Made by a program: the position numbers and the translations under genes
Notes under the pieces: model-generated
What the model was told of the DNA's origin: nothing
Databases searched by the model: none
The model's input: the letters and a program-made list of their open reading frames with translations, nothing else
Shown here: positions 52,731 to 60,450 of the stretch, in pieces
How the letters are laid out: every line of letters begins with the position of its first letter
How positions within the stretch are numbered: the first letter of the stretch is position 1
DNA from: Ancrocorticia sp.
Lineage (GTDB): Bacteria > Actinomycetota > Actinomycetes > Actinomycetales > Actinomycetaceae
Reading direction: 5' to 3'
DNA: 64,000 bases
Assembly: GCA_022648165.1 (NCBI GenBank)
Contig: JALCLX010000001.1
Location: forward strand, 248,001-312,000

Positions 52731-53833
52731 ACTGATCGCGCAACCGCAAGTGCCGCGTGTGGCAGGAACTCGAAAGCAACCGGATCTCCCGGCTGCATCT
52801 GCGCCGCCAACTGCGGAACAATCTGCGCAGTGACGTCTATGCCGCTACGCGTGCGCACAACCACCCGGGCTTGGCTACCAAGGAAGGTGGAGGACACCAC
52901 GGTGGCTTCAGATTCCCGGCCCGCCGTCTTCACCAGTCCAACGCTTTCCGGCCGCACCAGTACGTCCACATCTCCGAGTGCCGAATACCCTGAAAGAGGA
53001 ATGCGCCGCCCCCATACTGTGGCCGAAGTTCCGTCCGATACTCCGGGTAGCCGATTTGACAAGCCGATGAAGGTGGCTACAAATTCGTTCGCTGGCTGAC
53101 TGTAGACGGTCTCCGGAGCTGAGATCTGTTGCAGCCTTCCCGCATTCATCACACCAATGCGGTCCGCGATCGGCAGAGCTTCCTCCTGATCGTGCGTCAC
53201 AAACAGAGTGGTGGTGCCCGTCTGCCTTTGGATTCGGCGGATCTCCTCGCGCAACTGCACCCTCACCTTGGCGTCAAGGGCAGAAAGCGGCTCGTCTAAC
53301 AGAAGCACGCGCGGGTGAACCGCGAGCGCGCGGGCCAAAGCCACGCGCTGCTGCTGGCCACCAGACATCTGGTGGGGATACTTATCCATCTGGTCGGAAA
53401 GCCCAACAAGCTCCAGATAGGATTGCGCACGCGCCTTGCGCGCACCCGCACTAAAATGCCGTATTTTCAATCCGAATGCGACATTCTCTAGCGCAGTCAG
53501 GTGTGGAAACAGCGAATACTGTTGGAACACCATAGCCAGATCGCGCCGCGCAGCGGGAACATCCGTAACATCGCGCTCTCCCAACCGGATCGCACCCGAA
53601 TCTATCCCTTGCAAACCAGCCAAGACCCGCAACGCCGTCGTCTTTCCACATCCGGACGGCCCTAACAAGACCACCATTTCGCCGGGGCATATCTGCATCG
53701 TAAAGTCGTCCAGAGCGCGCAGCGCGCCGAACGTCTTCGTCAAATGGTCGAGCTCCACGCCCACCGCGTTCGCGCTATCCGTACGGCCTGCGCTAAGCAC
53801 GGAATCTTCTGCGATCAGTGCGGCATTGCTCAT
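52727..53833 (-). CDS. ABC transporter ATP-binding protein (FbpC/PotA-like)
   Basis: A 368-residue importer ATPase. Walker A GPSGCGKT, Q-loop VFQQYSLFPHLTALENVAFGL (split), signature MSGGQQQRVALARALA, Walker B LLLDEPLSALD and H-loop FVTHDQEEAL are in the first 230 residues; a C-terminal TOBE-type domain follows (about 280-360). This arrangement fits the iron(III)/polyamine/2-aminoethylphosphonate group. It overlaps the permease gene by 4 bp. Which substrate is carried cannot be decided. Confidence 0.93.
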   Translation of the reverse strand: MSNAALIAEDSVLSAGRTDSANAVGVELDHLTKTFGALRALDDFTMQICPGEMVVLLGPSGCGKTTALRVLAGLQGIDSGAIRLGERDVTDVPAARRDLAMVFQQYSLFPHLTALENVAFGLKIRHFSAGARKARAQSYLELVGLSDQMDKYPHQMSGGQQQRVALARALAVHPRVLLLDEPLSALDAKVRVQLREEIRRIQRQTGTTTLFVTHDQEEALPIADRIGVMNAGRLQQISAPETVYSQPANEFVATFIGLSNRLPGVSDGTSATVWGRRIPLSGYSALGDVDVLVRPESVGLVKTAGRESEATVVSSTFLGSQARVVVRTRSGIDVTAQIVPQLAAQMQPGDPVAFEFLPHAALAVARSV

Positions 53834-55566
53834 GAGTGGACCTTCCTCTGTTTCACGGCGCTCACTATGTCGATGGCAACCAGGAGCAGTATTGCGAACA
53901 GAATTGCTAGGAGTGACATCGCGGCCGCAACGAATGAATCACTCTGGTTGATTATGAATAATGCGGCCTGCAGGTTGGTGCGGCCCAGGATGGCCGCGAT
54001 CGTGTATTCGCCTAGTACCACCGCTATGGAGACGAAACACGCGGAGAGTATCGCAGTGCGTATATTTGGGATTATCACGGTGAGCAATGTGCGGATCCAG
54101 GAAGAACCGAGCGACGTCGCCGCCTCGAACAGGACCATCACGTTGAGTTCAGAAAGCCCCGCGTCAATCGCGCGATACGCGAATGGCAGCACCAAAATCA
54201 CGTATGCGAAGGATAGCCAGATCGAATTGGAGTTCAGCAAGTTTGTTGAGATCACCCGATAGATTGGGCCCAAGCCAACGACCAACGCAATAGCCGGTAT
54301 CGCCAGCGGCATCAGGCAGAGGAACTCAAGCGCTTTCGATAGGCGCGAATGCCCCATTCGAGCGATCACCATTGCGGGCACCAGGAGCAGGAGCATGAGC
54401 GCCACGGTAAGTAGTGACATCCCCAGCGAATTGCGCACGCCTTCCCATAGGAGCGAGAGGTCGGTGCCGGATCCCGATTCCGCCCCACCGAACAGCGTCT
54501 GCCACGTACTGAGCGTCCACTGATGAGTGACCGCCAGCACAGCCGCTTGGCCACCAAGATTCGTATCGAGCTCGTTGCGCAGCGCCGATTGAATAAGCAA
54601 GGGAACAAGTATCGAACGCTGTGAAAACAGTGCAGCCGCCGTAGCGAATGATGAGAATGCGTTAGCAAAGAGCAAAAGGAACGACGCGATGACGGGCCGG
54701 AACAGGATCGGCCCAGCAACCTCACGCCAGTACGTCCAAGCGCTGCCGCCAAGGACCTCTGTGGCTTCACGCCATTGTGGCTGCAAGGAATCGAGTGCAG
54801 GGACAAACACGATAATCATCAGCGGGATCTGGAAGTAGCAGTACACCAGGACCAAGCCAGGTAGCGAGGAGAGCCAGGTGGGATCCAGCTCGATACCAAA
54901 GGCGTTGCGGAGCACCACCGTCACGATGCCGGTCTGCCCGATCGTTGCGATGAAGGCGAAGGCCAACATCACGCCTCCGAACTGCGCTAACACTGAGGAT
55001 AACGACGTTACGACGCGCCGAAGAAGTGAGCTCGTCGGCGATCCGATAACCAGAGCTCCTGCTGCCAGAGCTCCGATAATAGTGCCGATCAATGCTGAAC
55101 TGATTGAGACCGCAAATGAAGTGAGGAATGCGTCAAGCGTGTTCTTCTCTGCCAGCACTGCAAAATTGGCAACGCTCACTCCACCGCTGGGATCTTCAAA
55201 TGCTCCAACAATCACAAGCAGTGTTGGAAGGACAAGAAACACGCCAACATAGGCAAAGAATGGAAGCGCAGCGCCTATGTTCCAGTGAACCCGGGTGGCA
55301 CGGACCTGAACCGTGGAAGGCTCCCCCCTTGAGCCACAAGTTCTGCGCCTCAGCAGTGTAGAGGCATTCCTCCCAAAGGCGAGCAGCAGCGGGATGGGGC
55401 GCATCCTTGTTGATCGCCTGGTTGTAGTACTGCGCCACTTCACCGTTGGGCAGGGTCTTGACTTCCCAATCAACACCTTGTTGTTCCTTGAGACGCGAAG
55501 CCGTAGATGCCTGGTTATAGTTCCAATCGAATACCACTCCGGTCTGGCCAGAATCAATGGTGGCAT
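53830..55566 (-). CDS. ABC transporter permease, two-module (FbpB-like), altered N terminus
   Basis: A permease with about twelve TM helices in two BPD_transp_1 modules (TM blocks at about residues 95-330 and 370-570 of the open frame), as in FbpB. The natural protein seems to begin near residue 85 (RVHWNIGAALPFFAYVGVF), but there is no ATG, GTG or TTG close to that point. The frame simply runs back another 85 residues, overlapping the binding-protein gene in a different frame. Those extra residues are Arg/Ser/Thr-rich and look like a shadow of the binding-protein gene. The start codon appears lost in a deletion; an ATG about 30 residues upstream (MRPIPLLLA) might be used. The coordinates mark the open frame, not a proven start. 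Confidence 0.75.
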   Translation of the reverse strand: MPPLILARPEWYSIGTITRHLRLRVSRNNKVLIGKSRPCPTVKWRSTTTRRSTRMRPIPLLLAFGRNASTLLRRRTCGSRGEPSTVQVRATRVHWNIGAALPFFAYVGVFLVLPTLLVIVGAFEDPSGGVSVANFAVLAEKNTLDAFLTSFAVSISSALIGTIIGALAAGALVIGSPTSSLLRRVVTSLSSVLAQFGGVMLAFAFIATIGQTGIVTVVLRNAFGIELDPTWLSSLPGLVLVYCYFQIPLMIIVFVPALDSLQPQWREATEVLGGSAWTYWREVAGPILFRPVIASFLLLFANAFSSFATAAALFSQRSILVPLLIQSALRNELDTNLGGQAAVLAVTHQWTLSTWQTLFGGAESGSGTDLSLLWEGVRNSLGMSLLTVALMLLLLVPAMVIARMGHSRLSKALEFLCLMPLAIPAIALVVGLGPIYRVISTNLLNSNSIWLSFAYVILVLPFAYRAIDAGLSELNVMVLFEAATSLGSSWIRTLLTVIIPNIRTAILSACFVSIAVVLGEYTIAAILGRTNLQAALFIINQSDSFVAAAMSLLAILFAILLLVAIDIVSAVKQRKVHS

Positions 55567-56317
55567 CCGTAACGTCGATCTGTGTCAGTGTTCCGGCTTC
55601 CTTCAACGCCTCAAAGAAATCGAGCCCCGGCTGGAAGTCCGTAATCGATCCGCCTTGATTTAGGTTGACGGCTAGGAATCCGTTCTGGGCTGCACCTGCC
55701 TCGTACGGTTTGCCATTGAGCGCCACAGTGCCTTTGAACTTCGAATCAGAAAGCGTATCCTTCAAATCGTCAACATCGATGTCGCCATATTTGGTCTTGT
55801 TCCACCCGATCGTCATAATGCCCGTGTAGTCGCCGTAGAAAAGCCCCGTCGATTCCTTGGCGCCGTCAGGGATCTGATCCCAATTTTGAACTTTGTACGC
55901 AGCGAATTTATCCGTGTTCGTAGTTGCCACACCTAAACCGAGATCGAAGACGTCAGGGGCCTTATCCGTGCCCTCATTGGTCTTCGCGGCATCGATTTCC
56001 TCTTTAGATGAAGCATTAGGGTTAATCTCGTTCACCGTGATTTCGGGATACTTATCTTTGAATCCTTGGATCACCTCGCCGTAGTTCGCCCAACTGTGCG
56101 GCAGCGCAATCACGTTGAGGGAACCTTCGGCCTCAGCAGCTGCCACCAGCGCATCCATGCCGCCGCCCTCTTCAACGGATGTGACCGTTGACCAGTCAGT
56201 ATCAGATCCGGTGCCAGACGCAGAATCCCCCGCATCAGCATTCGATTGTCCACACGCGGAAAGCGTAAGTGCGAGCGCCACAGTAATCGCTTCCGCGCGG
56301 AAACGCGATATCTTCAT
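55196..56317 (-). pseudogene. ABC transporter substrate-binding lipoprotein, C-terminally truncated
   Basis: A family 1 solute-binding protein related to the spermidine/iron group. The signal peptide ends in a lipobox (TLSACGQS). The recognisable fold runs to about residue 333 (YTAEAQNLWLKGGA). After that the frame reads 40 residues (FHGSGPCHPGSLEH and on) that match nothing expected and are an out-of-frame reading of the permease gene's start. The family usually continues for about 50-60 more residues. The junction lies at a run of six G on the coding strand (55323-55328). The ATG at 56317 has a good ribosome site (AAAGGGA). It may be inactive, or the window may carry an assembly or natural deletion. 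Confidence 0.7.
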
Positions 56318-56442
56318 ATGTATCCCTTTCAGATTTCAGGTACAAAGAAACCGTAGAAATCCGAAATGACAGGGCGGCCAACAATGGTATGACCTTTAGA
56401 TGAACGGGACTCAAATCCCCGGGAAGAGTCCAATCTGCACAG

Positions 56443-57087
56443 CTAGATACTCACTTCACCAGCGGGAATGAAAAAACGCACTGCTTCGGGCAACGGCCTT
56501 TGTGTTACATCCCACACGCGCGCACCGGATGCACGGGCTGCTGCCAAGCCGGGCACAGAATCCTCGAAGATCAGGCAGTCAGCGATGCGCACGCCCAAAC
56601 GTTTAGCTGCAAACACATATGGTGCGGGATCCGGCTTGGACGGAATCTCCATATCATCGCTGATGACCGCATCGAAAACGTCCGGCGCAAATGCCTGCAC
56701 GATCGGGCGAACCACACACATGCGAGACGATGTCACAATGGCCTGAGGTATCCCGCACGCCGCAAAGTGGGAGATGAGTTCACGCGCGCCGGGCTGCACC
56801 GGCACGCAGTGATGGAGCTCCCGCAGCACATAGTTTTCAACCTCAGCAAAGAATTCGGAGGGCGTTCCGCGCGGATCTTTGCCAACGAAAGATTCGCGGA
56901 CTAGTTCCTCGGTGGCCTCGGCTGAAGCACCGTGCGCTCGTTCCGCTTGGTCCGCGCTCCACACGCCACCCCAGGCTGCCACCGTCTGCTTCAGAGCTTG
57001 CGCCCAGATCGGCTCCGTATCAACCAGTGTTCCGTCCATATCCCACAGCGTTGCGGCCGGCCCTGATAATGTATCCTCTGTGCTCAT
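56443..57087 (-). CDS. HAD-superfamily phosphatase (beta-phosphoglucomutase-like)
   Basis: A 214-residue HAD hydrolase. Motif I is LWDMDGTLVDTEPIW (nucleophile Asp and acid/base Asp), motif II is VTSSRM, and motifs III/IV are KPDPAPYVFAAKRLGV and LIFEDSVPGLAAARASGA. A helical cap of about 60 residues follows motif I. Such enzymes dephosphorylate small metabolites; the substrate is not evident. The ATG at 57087 follows TACGGT by six bases (leaderless); the frame is open to 57117. It lies 126 bp after the binding-protein gene start and is not linked to it. Confidence 0.92.
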   Translation of the reverse strand: MSTEDTLSGPAATLWDMDGTLVDTEPIWAQALKQTVAAWGGVWSADQAERAHGASAEATEELVRESFVGKDPRGTPSEFFAEVENYVLRELHHCVPVQPGARELISHFAACGIPQAIVTSSRMCVVRPIVQAFAPDVFDAVISDDMEIPSKPDPAPYVFAAKRLGVRIADCLIFEDSVPGLAAARASGARVWDVTQRPLPEAVRFFIPAGEVSI

Positions 57088-57093
57088 AGGTGT

Positions 57094-57099
57094 ACCGTA
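57094..57099 (-). promoter_or_regulatory. -10 box of the HAD phosphatase gene (leaderless type)
   Basis: TACGGT on the minus strand, six bases before the ATG at 57087. Confidence 0.45.
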
Positions 57100-57156
57100 G
57101 CCATGTTTCGTGAACAATTGGCATCGTACATCCCTTCTATTTCTATCCTTCTATTT

Positions 57157-57188
57157 CTATGTAGTACCGGGTACTATGTATTACATAG
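57157..57188. promoter_or_regulatory. Palindromic operator of the PadR gene
   Basis: TAGTACC-G-GGTACTA (57162-57176) is a perfect palindrome, and CTATGTA-T-TACATAG (57174-57188) is a second one overlapping it. A further CTATGTA lies at 57157-57163. PadR regulators bind ATGT/ACAT-containing palindromes, so autoregulation is likely. The region ends eight bases before the ribosome site of padR. Confidence 0.65.
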
Positions 57189-57201
57189 ATAGGGAGGGGT
57201 A

Positions 57202-57531
57202 ATGGTGGATAACGCGACACAACTGCGCAAGGGCGTGCTTGAACTGGCGATTCTGGCACTGCTCCAATCGTCCCCGCAGTATGGCGGGCAGATCGTGGAC
57301 GCGCTGGCACACGCTGGCTTGGAATCCAGCGCCGGAACCGTGTATCCGCTGCTCACTCGGCTGGCGAAGGCAGGGCTTCTCTCTACGCAGTGGCGGGAAT
57401 CCCCGGCAGGGCCGCCACGCAAGTACTATTCGATCACACATACGGGGAAGCGGGCTCTCGCGGCACAAGCACGCCTCTGGCGAGACATGAACGCCGCCGT
57501 CAATTCACTGTTAGGAGCGGACCATGCCTGA
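57202..57531 (+). CDS. PadR-family transcriptional regulator
   Basis: A 109-residue winged-helix regulator. LRKGVLELAILALLQSSPQYGGQI is the PadR N-terminal helix-turn-helix start, followed by SSAGTVYPLLTRLAKAGLL and the beta-wing GPPRKYYSITHTGKRAL. A short C-terminal helix probably gives dimerisation. It probably represses its own operon through the palindromes just upstream. AGGGAGGGG precedes the ATG. It overlaps the next gene by 8 bp; PadR genes commonly precede genes for HAAS-domain membrane proteins. Confidence 0.95.
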   Translation: MVDNATQLRKGVLELAILALLQSSPQYGGQIVDALAHAGLESSAGTVYPLLTRLAKAGLLSTQWRESPAGPPRKYYSITHTGKRALAAQARLWRDMNAAVNSLLGADHA

Positions 57532-58354
57532 TGCACTCGATTCTGAGATCTATCTGGCCCAACTGGAACACGAATTGGAAAAGATGGCCGTACCCCCACA
57601 CCGCAGGGACGACATGATTCACGAGGTCAGCTCGCTGCTCGCCGATGGCACGCCCCTCGCATCGCTGGGCTCTCCGGAAACTTTCGCACGCGAATTTGAA
57701 GACGCCTTGCATGGAGACACGGCTGAAAACCCCGAACTCCCAATCGATTTCTCTGGGATCTTTGCCAGCAAAGCGCGGCGCCGCATATGGGACCCGGAAA
57801 ACCCCCGTATCTTTGTGCCCCGGACGATAGGTGCAGGATGGGATATCAACATGGGTGCTTTGGCCGTCAAGCTGGGAATCCTGAATCCGGACGATATCGA
57901 CGACGACGTCCTAGCCGCCATCCCCCAGCCACTCGTGACTGCCGCACGCCTCACGCCCCTCGTGTTCGCGGGAGTTTCCGCCGCTGCACTCTGGAAAGCC
58001 CGGAAAACAGGCAAGCGCCTGGCCATGAACACTACGTTCACGGGCACGATTACGAAATACTGGGGGCCGCGCTCCGGAATCGTCGCCCATGCTGTAATCC
58101 CGGCGATTGCCGCACTGTGGGCGGCAATGCCCAATCCTGCGCGGCGCGATATTCTCAACAAATCCGCTCTTGCCTCAATGCTCAACTCGGCCATTGCCGG
58201 TTCGGCGATCTCCTCACTGACGGCAAAGAACGGGAAAGTCTCCGCACTGGCCCTAGCAGCCCTTGCCGCAGCACTTCCCTTCGCCTGCGAATTCGCCGTC
58301 GTGGCAGTTCCGGTTCGTTATGGGCGGCGCCTGGTCACTCGTTCCCGGAGTTAG
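57524..58354 (+). CDS. HAAS-domain protein with DUF5808-like segment
   Basis: A 276-residue protein. The N-terminal 75 residues (YLAQLEHELEKMAVPPHRRD, SLGSPETFAREFEDAL) match HAAS signalling domains that accompany PadR regulators. A DUF5808-like segment follows (RIWDPENPRIFVPRTIGAGW, about residues 87-110), then hydrophobic, Ala-rich helices (about 145-270) with at least three possible TM segments. It probably senses or transmits a membrane-related signal to, or is controlled by, the PadR protein (inference from gene pairing). TAGGAG precedes the ATG by six bases. Its last 20 bp overlap the convergent acetyltransferase gene. Confidence 0.8.
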   Translation: MPDALDSEIYLAQLEHELEKMAVPPHRRDDMIHEVSSLLADGTPLASLGSPETFAREFEDALHGDTAENPELPIDFSGIFASKARRRIWDPENPRIFVPRTIGAGWDINMGALAVKLGILNPDDIDDDVLAAIPQPLVTAARLTPLVFAGVSAAALWKARKTGKRLAMNTTFTGTITKYWGPRSGIVAHAVIPAIAALWAAMPNPARRDILNKSALASMLNSAIAGSAISSLTAKNGKVSALALAALAAALPFACEFAVVAVPVRYGRRLVTRSRS

Positions 58355-58937
58355 CCCCCGGGCGCCACATCCCCACTTCGCTCGTTGGAAGCGGTGAGGG
58401 GATGCGGCCCAACGAAATGAAGCCTTTGCGTTCGTAGAGCCGTTGCGATCCTGCAGTGGTGGATTCCAAATAAATGGCGTTATTCCCAGCGCGTTCAATG
58501 CCGTGATCCAATAACGCCCCACCAATACCGTGGCCCTGCGCCTGGGGCGACACCACGATGGTGAACAAGTACCAATGTGTAAAAGCCGGAGCCGCCGCAT
58601 TGTCGAATGACGCCAAATACAGAGCGCGCGGGAAAGAAGGGCCTAGAGCACGTATCAAGGCCGGAAGTTGACGCACCACATCACGCCGCCTCATCGGGCG
58701 CTCCGGCGTTGCCCACAACGCGGCTCCAAGCAATCCATCGTCTCCGCGCACCACGTCTACCACCCCGCGTGGGAGGTAAAAGGTCTCTAGTTCAGCTGTG
58801 AAGAACCCCGCCAACGCCGCGCGTTTGTCCGTTGACCACGCAACGTATTCTTTCATCACTGGATCCACAAAAAAGGCGTCCGTCAAAAGGCGTGCTATTT
58901 CAGGGATATCGTGCTGCTTTCCCGCTTCGATCTTCAC
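58335..58937 (-). CDS. GNAT-family N-acetyltransferase
   Basis: A 200-residue acetyltransferase. The acetyl-CoA binding motif A is LFTIVVSPQAQGHGIGGALLDHGI (split; Q-x-x-G-x-G core), followed by IYLESTTAGSQRLYERKGF, the C-terminal half of the GNAT fold. The N-terminal part (KQHDIPEIARLLTDAFFVDP) is typical of standalone small-molecule GNAT proteins. The acceptor is unknown. Its start codon overlaps the stop of the upstream MFS gene by 4 bp, so the MFS and GNAT proteins may be part of one resistance or detoxification function (inference). Confidence 0.88.
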   Translation of the reverse strand: MKIEAGKQHDIPEIARLLTDAFFVDPVMKEYVAWSTDKRAALAGFFTAELETFYLPRGVVDVVRGDDGLLGAALWATPERPMRRRDVVRQLPALIRALGPSFPRALYLASFDNAAAPAFTHWYLFTIVVSPQAQGHGIGGALLDHGIERAGNNAIYLESTTAGSQRLYERKGFISLGRIPSPLPTSEVGMWRPGANSGNE

Positions 58938-60256
58938 AGTTCCACTTCCATTCGCACCGCATCAGAGTTTCTCGGCTCGTCCTCACCAGCCCGCTTCCTC
59001 GCCGTCACATGTTTGAGCACTCCGCCTACCATGGAGTGGATTTCCGCACGCTCACGCTCCTCTGCCCGCAGCGTGTCTGCCTGCAACCGCCGCAACCCTA
59101 TAAGCGCCAAGAGCACCATCACCCAGGCCGCGGAAATAACAACTAGGAATCCCCCGTGGGCTCCGCCGGCATCGATCGAATGCCCACCAACAGCGCCTCC
59201 GATTGAGGTTCCCACGTTCAACGCCGTGGCGGTCCATGTCAGACCTTCGGTGAGCTGCTGCTTCGGGACGATCTTCGTGATGATCATCATTGCGTTAGTG
59301 AACGTTGGGGAAATAGTGAAGCCCGTCAGCAGCATCACTAAGGCGAGCACGTACACGTTACGCGCCAGGAGAAACGTGGAGGAGCCGATGCCTAATAGCA
59401 CGATCCCCACCGTGAACAACTTCCAAATCGGCTGCTTCCACGTGCGTGAACCGTAAATAAGTGCAGCAGAAAACGAACCCAGGGCATAGATCGCCAGGAG
59501 CACGCCAGCCAAAGCTGGCACCCTGTGTTCGTCCGTGAAAGCTACCACGGAGACGTCTGTTGCGCCAAACATCGTCCCCGCACCGATATAGATCATGACA
59601 ATCACGATGACAGCGGGATTCCGCAACACCGAAGGCAGCATGCTCTTCGTATGCCGCTCTGTGACAGGAGGCTCCGATCCGCGCTGCGCTAAGAATGCGA
59701 AACCGCCAACTGTCAGCGCCACAGTTGCGATGGCTAGGCCAGTGGCTGGATGAATCGCCGCTCCGAGTACCGTGGCAATAATCGGCCCCACGATGAACAC
59801 GAACTCATCGACGGCCGCCTCCAACGCATACGCTGTAGTGAGTTGTGCCGGATTGTGAATGATTCGCGACCATCGCGCCCGCACCAACGCCCCGGGAGAC
59901 CCCCATGTGAGCCCCGTGGCAACTGCACATCCCATCAGAATCGCGGGATGCGCGCGGACCATCGCAGCTGCCACGATCCCTGCCATGGAAAGGGCCGCTA
60001 CAGCGAAGGCCGGGGCCATGACTTTCCGTTGCCCATAACGGTCAACCAAACGCGCCAGTATTGGCGCTCCCACAGCCAGCGCGATCATGGTTGCCGCGCT
60101 TACGGCTCCCGCCAGCGTGTAGTTCCCATATTGAGCCTTCACCAGCAGGATCGTTGAAATACTGACCAGAGACATAGGAAGGCGCAGCACAAAACCGGCC
60201 AGCGAAAATCGCCAGGCGCTCTTAATACGCAAAACGTCAAGGTAGGTGGACAGCAT
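58934..60256 (-). CDS. MFS transporter
   Basis: A 440-residue major facilitator protein with about twelve TM helices. Features include LARLVDRYGQRKVM (loop 2-3 motif A with D-R-x-G-x-R-x), GSPGALVRARW, and a long central loop before LPSVLRNPAVIVIVMIYIGAG. It probably exports a small molecule. I prefer the ATG at 60256 (MLSTYLDVLR), eight bases after TAGGCT; the open frame reaches 60340 but with an unlikely N terminus. It is transcribed ahead of the GNAT gene. Confidence 0.88.
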   Translation of the reverse strand: MLSTYLDVLRIKSAWRFSLAGFVLRLPMSLVSISTILLVKAQYGNYTLAGAVSAATMIALAVGAPILARLVDRYGQRKVMAPAFAVAALSMAGIVAAAMVRAHPAILMGCAVATGLTWGSPGALVRARWSRIIHNPAQLTTAYALEAAVDEFVFIVGPIIATVLGAAIHPATGLAIATVALTVGGFAFLAQRGSEPPVTERHTKSMLPSVLRNPAVIVIVMIYIGAGTMFGATDVSVVAFTDEHRVPALAGVLLAIYALGSFSAALIYGSRTWKQPIWKLFTVGIVLLGIGSSTFLLARNVYVLALVMLLTGFTISPTFTNAMMIITKIVPKQQLTEGLTWTATALNVGTSIGGAVGGHSIDAGGAHGGFLVVISAAWVMVLLALIGLRRLQADTLRAEERERAEIHSMVGGVLKHVTARKRAGEDEPRNSDAVRMEVEL

Positions 60257-60264
60257 GACAATCA

Positions 60265-60270
60265 AGCCTA
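60265..60270 (-). promoter_or_regulatory. -10 box of the MFS gene (leaderless type)
   Basis: TAGGCT on the minus strand, eight bases before the ATG at 60256. Confidence 0.35.
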
Positions 60271-60387
60271 ATGAGGGCAACGAATAGCAGTAAAGCGTGT
60301 CACCGAGATGGTGCGCAATATCTCCCTGCGGCCGGATCACTCCGGCCGGGACGTTGTGGGACGGATTGCCGGGCCTAGTGTGGACCC

Positions 60388-60450
60388 GATTATTGCGGTT
60401 GTGGGACGGATTATTGCGGTTGTGGGACGGATTATTGCGGTTGTGGGCCC
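60388..60450. repeat. 21-bp tandem repeat, three copies
   Basis: Three units of GATTATTGCGGTTGTGGGAC plus G (the last unit differs in two bases) fill 60388-60450. A degenerate partial copy may precede them. The third unit contains the end and stop codon of the acyl-CoA synthetase gene, so copy-number change would alter only the gap before the MFS gene. Confidence 0.9.

Noticed and set aside
55323-55328. Programmed ribosomal frameshifting at the six-G run to make a binding-protein-permease fusion
   Set aside because: The binding protein would still lack its conserved C-terminal part, which points to a deletion rather than a designed frameshift; no downstream stimulatory structure was seen.
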